A stretch of 64,000 nucleotides of DNA from positions 186,001 to 250,000 of the forward strand of contig NZ_CALJHY010000011.1 of the NCBI RefSeq assembly GCF_937770335.1, given 5' to 3'. Below, piece by piece: positions 57,903-64,000 of this stretch. The notes under the pieces are model-generated. The model was not told where the DNA came from. It searched no databases and worked only from the letters and a program-made list of their open reading frames with translations. The position numbers were made by a program, and so were the translations under genes. The first letter of the stretch is position 1. Each line of letters opens with the position of its first letter. This DNA is from an uncultured Glaciecola sp. (GTDB lineage Bacteria; Pseudomonadota; Gammaproteobacteria; Enterobacterales; Alteromonadaceae).

Positions 57903-59729
57903 ATGAATAAAACCAAAATCTTACTTTTAGCCGCAGTCGTTATTTCGCTTTGCGCAGGTTGTTCACCCAACAATACTAGCTCAACATCGATGAAAAAAGC
58001 AGAATACACAGTAGATGACGCAAAGGACTTCTTGCAGAAGGTAGACAGCGATATTACTCGCTTAAACAAACCCGCCTCCCATGCTGCATGGGCGTATGCA
58101 ACCAACATTAACTATGACAATGCTCAGGTAGATGCTTATCTAGGCGAGCAATTATCAGTGATGTGGGCTAAATATGCCGTTGAAGCGGCAAAATTTAATG
58201 ACTTAAAAGTAGATGCTGACACACGAAGAAAGCTGAATTTATTGAAATCAGGCTTAGAAATCGCACCTCCAGCTGACCCGGCGAAGGCAGAACGTTTAGC
58301 TGCTATTGGCTCAGACTTGGCAGGCATGTATGGTGCCGGTAAATATTGTAGGACTGAGAACGAATGCTTTTCGCTGGTTGAAATGAGTGCAGAAATGGCA
58401 GTGAGTCGTGACCCGGCCCTTATGTTAGAGTTTTGGAAAGGATGGCGCGAAGTTTCCGTGCCAATGAAAGAGATATTTGTCGAGCAAGTTGGTATTGCGA
58501 ATGAAGGTGCAAAAGAACTAGGTTATGCCAACACATCCGAATTGTGGCGTGCTAAATATGATATGTCGGCAGAAGAATTCCCTAAAGAGTTAGACCGTCT
58601 TTGGGGTCAAGTTCAACCCTTCTATGAATCATTACATTGTCATGTAAGAGCCGAGCTTTCTGAGCATTATGGTGAGGATGTTGTACCATTGGACAAGCCA
58701 ATTCCTGCACACTTACTTGGCAACATGTGGGCACAAAGTTGGGGGAATATTTACGACATCGTCAAGCCGAAGCAAGAAATGAATGTTCCTGATGTAACTA
58801 AGGCATTAGCAGAACAAGGTTATGATGAAATCAAAATGGTAAAACAAGCTGAAAGCTTCTTTTCATCTTTAGGTTTTGCAGCCCTTCCTGACACATTCTA
58901 CGAACGTTCCATGTTTCAAAAACCAGAAGAGCGAGAAGTTCAATGTCATGCATCAGCTTGGAATGTGGATGAAATCGACGATTTGCGTATTAAAATGTGC
59001 ATCCAGAAGACGGGTGAAGAGTTTAATGTTATCCACCATGAGTTGGGGCATAACTATTATCAACGTGCCTATAAAGACCAACCAATGCTATATAGAGGGT
59101 CAGCGAACAGTGGCTTTCATGAAGCAATTGGCGACACCATTGCGCTTTCAATTACGCCAACTTATTTACAACAGATCGGCTTAATAGATGAGATACCTGA
59201 TGAATCGAATGATATCGGAATGCTATTGAAAGTAGCTCTCGATAAAATTGCATTTATGCCATTTGGTTTAATGGTCGACCAATGGCGTTGGCAGGTGCTG
59301 GCAGGCGATATTACACCAGCACAATATAATACACTTTGGTGGGATCTAAGGGAGAAGTATCAGGGTGTTGCAGCCCCTATTCAACGTCCAGACGATGCAT
59401 TTGACCCCGGCGCTAAATATCATGTACCTGCAAACGTTTCATATACTCGTTATTTCCTAGCGCATATATTGCAGTTTCAATTCCATAAAGCCCTGTGCGA
59501 TATAGCTGGTAGCGAAGAAGCTCTGCATCGTTGTTCTATCTATGGCAGCGAAAAAGCCGGTGAAGCATTAAACAATATGTTGGAAATGGGTAAAAGTCGT
59601 CCTTGGCAGGAAGCAATGACCACATTAACAGGTACACCGAATATGGACGCTTCTACTATCGAAGCCTATTTTGCGCCATTAAAAGAATGGTTGGATAAGC
59701 AAAATGAAACGCGCAATTGCGGTTGGTAA
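57903..59729 (+). CDS. Peptidase M2 (angiotensin-converting-enzyme-like) lipoprotein
   Basis: Zinc dipeptidyl carboxypeptidase of the ACE family, probably anchored in the cell envelope. From the ATG at 57903 it has 608 residues and a lipobox SLCAGC with Cys20. The zinc site is VIHHELGHNYYQ (H379, E380, H383) with third ligand E407 in NSGFHEAIGD. An in-frame ATG 30 bp upstream is less likely. Its length matches bacterial single-domain ACE homologues. It is flanked by an unknown exported protein and, convergently, by der. Confidence 0.93.
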   Translation: MNKTKILLLAAVVISLCAGCSPNNTSSTSMKKAEYTVDDAKDFLQKVDSDITRLNKPASHAAWAYATNINYDNAQVDAYLGEQLSVMWAKYAVEAAKFNDLKVDADTRRKLNLLKSGLEIAPPADPAKAERLAAIGSDLAGMYGAGKYCRTENECFSLVEMSAEMAVSRDPALMLEFWKGWREVSVPMKEIFVEQVGIANEGAKELGYANTSELWRAKYDMSAEEFPKELDRLWGQVQPFYESLHCHVRAELSEHYGEDVVPLDKPIPAHLLGNMWAQSWGNIYDIVKPKQEMNVPDVTKALAEQGYDEIKMVKQAESFFSSLGFAALPDTFYERSMFQKPEEREVQCHASAWNVDEIDDLRIKMCIQKTGEEFNVIHHELGHNYYQRAYKDQPMLYRGSANSGFHEAIGDTIALSITPTYLQQIGLIDEIPDESNDIGMLLKVALDKIAFMPFGLMVDQWRWQVLAGDITPAQYNTLWWDLREKYQGVAAPIQRPDDAFDPGAKYHVPANVSYTRYFLAHILQFQFHKALCDIAGSEEALHRCSIYGSEKAGEALNNMLEMGKSRPWQEAMTTLTGTPNMDASTIEAYFAPLKEWLDKQNETRNCGW

Positions 59730-59828
59730 AGTTACACACTGCATTTGAGGTCTTCATTTAAGGGGCTCACTCATTAGCAATAACCAACGAATATTGATTG
59801 AAAGCCGTTAAAGCCAAATTATGGATGC

Positions 59829-59866
59829 AAAAAAGCCGTGATTTTCTATTGAAAACTACGGCTTTT
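59829..59866. terminator. Bidirectional terminator between the M2 peptidase and der
   Basis: AAAAGCCGT-TTTTC and GAAAA-ACGGCTTTT arms with a 4-nt loop, A-run on the left and T-run on the right, placed between the convergent gene ends. Confidence 0.8.
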
Positions 59867-59905
59867 ATCAGTGTTCAGTTATTAAAATAGTAAAATCTAA
59901 AACAC

Positions 59906-61345
59906 CTACTTCTTTTTATGGAAATTCATTAAACGCTTGCGCTTGCGTTCCTGCCCTACGGTTAATTTATTTACCTTACCTTCAAATGGATTTGCACCCT
60001 CTTTAAATTCAATTCTGATCGGTGTTCCCATCGTTTTAAGTGCTTTACGATAGTAATTCATTAGGTAACGCTTGTATGAATCAGGTAAATCTTTTAATTG
60101 ATTACCATGAATGACAATAACAGGTGGGTTGTAACCACCAGCATGAGCGTACTTCATTTTTACTCTGCGACCATGAATAAGGGGAGGCTGATGGTCAGCC
60201 TGCGCCATTTCCATTATCTGCGTCAGCACTGATGTGTTAATACGCACCGTAGCTGAATTATAAGCCTCTTGAACAGATTCAAACAAATGGCCAACACCTG
60301 TGCCATGCAAAGCTGAAATAAAATGTAAACGAGCAAAATCAACAAACCCTAGTCGCCTGTCTAATTCTCGTTTAATTTCTTCTTTTACATGCGTTTCAAG
60401 TCCATCCCACTTATTTACTGCTAATACTAAGGAACGTCCTGAGTTAAGTACAAAACCTAACAGTGATAGATCTTGATCAGTAATTCCTTCTCTAGCGTCA
60501 ATCACCAATAAAACCACATTCGACTCTTCAATCGCCTGCAAGGTTTTTACAATCGAGAACTTCTCTACTGTTTCTGATATTTTTTTACGCTTTCTAACAC
60601 CCGCAGTATCAATCAAAATATACTCACGGTCGTCACGCTTCATCGGAACAAATATACTATCTCGAGTGGTTCCAGGTGAATCAAAAACGACAACACGATC
60701 TTCACCCAGAATCCGATTAATGAGTGTCGACTTACCTACATTTGGTTTACCAACTATGGCTAATTTAATAGGTGAGTTTTGCAAACGCTCTAGCTTGGCA
60801 TCTGGGTCTTCTTCTTCTCTTTCTTCTTCAATTATTTCCATATCAGGAAATAACTTTTCGAGTGGCGTTAGGACATGAGTCATCAACTGCGACACTCCAC
60901 GCCCATGCGCAGCTGCTATTTGCAGTACCTCAGGAAAGCCTAATTTGAAGAAATCAGCGGTTTCGCTGTCACCATCAAGTCCGTCAACTTTGTTCGCTAC
61001 CAAGTACATGGCTTTATTTTGTTTACGTAAGTGCTCAGCTAGACCAATATCATCTGGTGTTAAGCCTGCTCTTGCATCAACTAGAAATAAGACCACATCA
61101 GCTTCATCAATAGCTAATAATGATTGTTCGGCCATCGCAACGTCGATACCTTCTTCATTGCCAGTGATACCGCCGGTATCAACTACGATGAAAGCTCGAT
61201 TTTCAAATTTTGCGGGGCCGTATTTACGATCACGTGTTAAGCCAGGAAAATCAGCAACCAGTGCATCTCGAGTATTCGTTAATCGATTAAATAATGTTGA
61301 TTTACCAACATTGGGTCGGCCAACCAAGGCCACTACAGGTAACAT
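59906..61345 (-). CDS. der: GTPase Der (EngA)
   Basis: Essential ribosome-assembly GTPase for the 50S subunit with two G domains. The 479 residues show GRPNVGKST (8-16) and DTGG for the first, and [14 protein letters not shown] and [10 protein letters not shown] for the second. An acidic linker ([14 protein letters not shown], about 178-191) lies between them. The C-terminal KH-like domain ends in [12 protein letters not shown]. It lies downstream of bamB and is separated from it by a terminator. Confidence 0.98.
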   Translation of the reverse strand: MLPVVALVGRPNVGKSTLFNRLTNTRDALVADFPGLTRDRKYGPAKFENRAFIVVDTGGITGNEEGIDVAMAEQSLLAIDEADVVLFLVDARAGLTPDDIGLAEHLRKQNKAMYLVANKVDGLDGDSETADFFKLGFPEVLQIAAAHGRGVSQLMTHVLTPLEKLFPDMEIIEEEREEEDPDAKLERLQNSPIKLAIVGKPNVGKSTLINRILGEDRVVVFDSPGTTRDSIFVPMKRDDREYILIDTAGVRKRKKISETVEKFSIVKTLQAIEESNVVLLVIDAREGITDQDLSLLGFVLNSGRSLVLAVNKWDGLETHVKEEIKRELDRRLGFVDFARLHFISALHGTGVGHLFESVQEAYNSATVRINTSVLTQIMEMAQADHQPPLIHGRRVKMKYAHAGGYNPPVIVIHGNQLKDLPDSYKRYLMNYYRKALKTMGTPIRIEFKEGANPFEGKVNKLTVGQERKRKRLMNFHKKK

Positions 61346-61360
61346 TTTTCGCCCTTAATA

Positions 61361-61388
61361 AAAAACGCCAATGGCATACCATTGGCGT
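61361..61388 (-). terminator. Terminator after bamB
   Basis: Stem CGCCAATGG/CCATTGGCG with a 4-nt loop, followed on the minus strand by six Ts. It lies 90 bp after bamB and just 16 bp before the der start, so der would need read-through or a promoter overlapping this site. Confidence 0.8.
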
Positions 61389-61477
61389 GTATCGTCATCC
61401 GTTCAAATACGTTATCGTGCCTACAATTGCATAGTCGTAAGAGCACCAAATGCGCTCTTTGTTGGTATGCTATCTGT

Positions 61478-62707
61478 TTATTCTTCTGGTTGAGTGATTG
61501 CCGCAAGTTTGCCTTCTCGCGTTTTCACATATAACACGTTGTCTGCACTAACTGGACCTGTGAAGATAGCTTCATCTTCATCGTCGCCGCCAACTTCCAA
61601 TCGAGCTACAAGCTTGCCTTCGTCCTGAGTAAACCAGTGTACAAAGCCATATATATCACCAACTACAACATACTTTCCATGTGGTGTTGCTGATGTAATA
61701 TTACGACTTCTTAGTCCAACATTGGACCATAATTCTACACCACTACGACGGTCAATAGCATATAAGTTACTATTATTATCAACCACGAATAAGCGATTTC
61801 CATCGATAGATACGTTGCGATAAGAACCGTATTCACGAGTCCAAATAACCTGACCAGTGCGAAGTTCTACCGCTGAAAGAGTGCCATTGTAGGAGATGAC
61901 AAACACGTTGCCGTCGAATACCAGCGGCTTAACATCAATATCAACTATACGTTCTAGTTCAGTCGCACCCGATGGAGAAGCAATTTGAGTCTCCCATGCT
62001 ACCATACCAGTCTCGATGATACTGACTTTGAGTTTTCCTGAAGGAGTACCAATTATCGCACCACCACTCTCTGCTGCTGGCGCTGAAACGCCGCGCAATG
62101 ATAGTGGAGGAACGTCAGACTCTGTAATCCATACTTGCTCACCATTTTCAGGATTTAGTGCAATTAGATGACCAGAAGTCGTATTAACTAGCACGAAACC
62201 CGCATCGACTGCGGGAGGAGAAATAACTTCGCCCTTGACGCCAACTTTCCATTTTACTTGGCCAGTATCTTCTTCTAGTGCATATACATAACCGTTTTCT
62301 GTACCAAAGAATACCGACTGATAAGCAACCGATAATCCTCCTGATATTTTCGCCGACACGGCGCGGTTAGAATACCAGAGCATGGCTTTTTTGAAGCTGT
62401 AGTTGTCATAATTTGCAAAATCTTGTTGCCAGATTTCCTTACCCGTCTCTGGATCAAGCGCAACAACGATCCCATCACGGCTCGCAGCAAATACCTTTCC
62501 ATAACCGACAGCAGGGGCTAACCTTGAGAAATAATCTTGAACACCATCGCCAACCTCTATTTCCCACTTAATTTGCGGCTCGAAAACGGCTTCGATTGGT
62601 TTTAAGCGACGAATCTCTGTTTCTTCATCATCTGCAAACCAATCCGATACGGTTGCACATCCGCTAAGCGACAAAGCGAGCAATGCTATTACTATTCTAT
62701 TCTTCAC
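61478..62707 (-). CDS. bamB: Outer-membrane assembly lipoprotein BamB
   Basis: Lipoprotein of the BAM complex that inserts beta-barrel proteins. The 409 residues start with signal peptide MKNRIVIALLALSLSGC, lipobox LSGC with Cys17. The rest forms an eight-bladed propeller with repeated PQQ-like blade motifs such as ALDPETGKEIWQQ, ALEEDTGQVKWK, ALNPENGEQVWI and AIDRRSGVELWS. It overlaps the end of yfgM by 4 bp. Confidence 0.97.
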   Translation of the reverse strand: MKNRIVIALLALSLSGCATVSDWFADDEETEIRRLKPIEAVFEPQIKWEIEVGDGVQDYFSRLAPAVGYGKVFAASRDGIVVALDPETGKEIWQQDFANYDNYSFKKAMLWYSNRAVSAKISGGLSVAYQSVFFGTENGYVYALEEDTGQVKWKVGVKGEVISPPAVDAGFVLVNTTSGHLIALNPENGEQVWITESDVPPLSLRGVSAPAAESGGAIIGTPSGKLKVSIIETGMVAWETQIASPSGATELERIVDIDVKPLVFDGNVFVISYNGTLSAVELRTGQVIWTREYGSYRNVSIDGNRLFVVDNNSNLYAIDRRSGVELWSNVGLRSRNITSATPHGKYVVVGDIYGFVHWFTQDEGKLVARLEVGGDDEDEAIFTGPVSADNVLYVKTREGKLAAITQPEE

Positions 62708-63342
62708 TGGGTAACACCTGCCACTTCAGTTGCAGCATAATTTAGGTTACTTAACTTCATTTCTACAATGCGGTTTTGAGGTTGTTCTGCAAGTACAGCA
62801 TCATAAGCTTCTTTCGCTTTATCAAACTCTTTAGTTGCAACGTAAATATCACCTTTTACTTCTTGGACTTGGTCATTGTAAGAAACGCTCTGCACAGAGT
62901 CCAACGTTGCTAGTGCTCCCGCAGTATCACCAAGTTGACTCTCAACTCGCGCTAAGCGAATCTTTGCCAAATCTGCAATCGCCACATTTGGTGAATTGCT
63001 AACGGCCATATTCAAATGCAGTTTTGCCGCATCAAAATCCTTATTTTCCACTGCTTTTTGAGCTGCAACTAAACTAGTCAACAAGGCATAACCGGAGTCA
63101 GAATTATCTTTTGTAAAAGCTTCAGCTTTGAGCATACCTTCTTCAGAGTCTATCCCTTCAAGTACACTTTGAAACGCGATTGATTGAGTTTCTTTATCTT
63201 CAATAACCATATCATTATATTGCTGCCACCCGAACAAACCAGCTAAGCCGATACCGATACCAACGATAATCGCTGTTCCATTTTCTTTCCAAAAGCCTTT
63301 GATTGCTTCTACTTGTTGTTCTTCGGTTTCGTAACGTTCCAT
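62704..63342 (-). CDS. yfgM: YfgM family SecYEG-associated TPR protein
   Basis: Inner-membrane protein with a large periplasmic TPR-like domain, an ancillary partner of SecYEG and PpiD in E. coli. The 212 residues begin with the family motif RYETEEQQVEAIKGFWKENG, a membrane helix (about 22-40, TAIIVGIGIGLAGLFGW), then helical repeats. The gene lies between hisS and bamB, exactly as in E. coli. Its partner ppiD is also in this window. Confidence 0.94.
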   Translation of the reverse strand: MERYETEEQQVEAIKGFWKENGTAIIVGIGIGLAGLFGWQQYNDMVIEDKETQSIAFQSVLEGIDSEEGMLKAEAFTKDNSDSGYALLTSLVAAQKAVENKDFDAAKLHLNMAVSNSPNVAIADLAKIRLARVESQLGDTAGALATLDSVQSVSYNDQVQEVKGDIYVATKEFDKAKEAYDAVLAEQPQNRIVEMKLSNLNYAATEVAGVTQ

Positions 63343-63418
63343 TGAATTCCTCTACGCTTACTGCATGTAACTGGTTAATAACTAAATTTTTTCTGGCTAA
63401 CTATGCGCGAAAAAGCGT

Positions 63419-64000
63419 TTACAGCCATTCTGCTAAAGCAGATAACTCACTTAATAACAAACTAGCCTGCGGTTTATCTTGTTTTAAATGTTTTATTGAG
63501 ACACTTGCATTGGCAAGTTCATCGTCTCCGATAATAATTGCAATCGCAGCATTAGATGCCATTGCCTTTTTCATTTGTTTCTTAAAGTTACCACCACCGC
63601 AGTGCTGCTGCAATTTAACGGTCGGTAAAACAGTTCTTATTTGTTCTGCAATCTTAGTCGCTTCTGACTCGGCATATTCGCCCATTGGCATTAAATAGAT
63701 ATCGACAGCATTATTTGCATAAAGTGACTCATCAATGCTCTCAACTAAAAGCACTAAGCGCTCTAAGCCCATGGCAAATCCAACAGCAGGGCTGGCTTTG
63801 CCGCCTAACTGTTCAACCAAACCGTCATATCTGCCGCCAGCACAAATGGTACCCTGCGCACCCAATAAGCTAGTGACCCACTCGAACACCGTGCGATTAT
63901 AATAATCTAAACCACGCACTAAACTAGGATTAACTGTGTATTGGATACCTAAATTATCTAAACGTTCACATAAAAGTGAAAAATGCACTTTTGATTCATC
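63419..64000 (-). CDS. hisS: Histidyl-tRNA synthetase, C-terminal part (truncated by window edge)
   Basis: Class II synthetase charging tRNA-His. Only about 194 C-terminal residues are present; the frame is open to the window edge, reading DESKVHFSLLCERLDNLG. The histidine-specific motif RGLDYYNRTVFEW is clear, as are GTICAGGRYDGLVEQLGG and motif 3 AVGFAMGLERLV. The anticodon-binding domain follows. It heads the hisS-yfgM-bamB series. Confidence 0.97.
   Translation of the reverse strand, partial: DESKVHFSLLCERLDNLGIQYTVNPSLVRGLDYYNRTVFEWVTSLLGAQGTICAGGRYDGLVEQLGGKASPAVGFAMGLERLVLLVESIDESLYANNAVDIYLMPMGEYAESEATKIAEQIRTVLPTVKLQQHCGGGNFKKQMKKAMASNAAIAIIIGDDELANASVSIKHLKQDKPQASLLLSELSALAEWL

Overview
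The window is a 64 kb stretch of chromosome from a gammaproteobacterium. The gene order and protein types (rpoE-rseABC-lepA-lepB-rnc-era, ribF-ileS-lspA-fkpB-ispH-pil, tig-clpP-clpX-lon-hupB-ppiD, guaB-guaA/xseA, der-bamB-yfgM-hisS) and the moderately AT-rich composition fit the marine Alteromonadales (an Alteromonas/Glaciecola-like lineage). That placement is inference from synteny and family resemblance; no search was run. Almost everything is core genome. I see no transposase, integrase, phage gene, CRISPR array, rRNA or toxin-antitoxin locus.

Layout. 0.1-9.7 kb: a YtjB-like membrane protein, then a long minus-strand run whose transcription order is rpoE, rseA, rseB, rseC, lepA, lepB, rnc, era, pdxH, yjjV (envelope stress sigma factor with its regulators, secretion, RNA processing, ribosome assembly, vitamin B6). 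9.8-16.3 kb: nadB, a MaoC-like hydratase, ygfX/sdhE divergent from ygfZ, slyD, and the pair nadE-glnB. 16.5-24.1 kb: a type IV pilus minor-pilin locus (fimT on plus; pilV-pilW-pilX-pilY1-pilE on minus). 24.3-31.7 kb: murJ, ribF, ileS, lspA, fkpB, ispH on minus. 32.0-32.8 kb: rpsT and an unlisted 55-codon membrane peptide on plus. 32.9-41.4 kb: the proteostasis block tig, clpP, clpX, lon, hupB, ppiD (minus), with a clear sigma-32-type promoter at lon. 42.1-42.7 kb: a five-tRNA operon (minus) with a strong stringent-type promoter. 42.8-49.4 kb (plus): folD, DUF1415, trmO, proS, an MBL-fold hydrolase, pldA, a SpoU-family methyltransferase. 49.4-51.5 kb: an 0.8 kb non-coding region with terminators and a tandem repeat, then a C-rich methionine-gamma-lyase-like gene. 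51.7-56.3 kb: guaB-guaA (minus) and xseA (plus). 56.5-59.7 kb: an unrecognised exported protein and an ACE-like M2 peptidase lipoprotein. 59.9-64.0 kb (minus): der, bamB, yfgM and a truncated hisS.

I do not find a clear new multi-gene system. The observations most worth a second look are: (1) the tRNA operon, where a second tRNA-Pro(UGG) looks like a chimera with a mismatched acceptor stem and the Arg and Leu genes also carry defects in the 3' acceptor strand, although the promoter looks intact; (2) PilY1, whose von Willebrand A domain is split by two tandem copies of a beta-rich module; (3) a small membrane protein after rpsT; (4) a candidate small RNA and repeat region upstream of the methionine-lyase-like gene; and (5) a (TTTTTGAA)7 octamer microsatellite downstream of the tRNAs.
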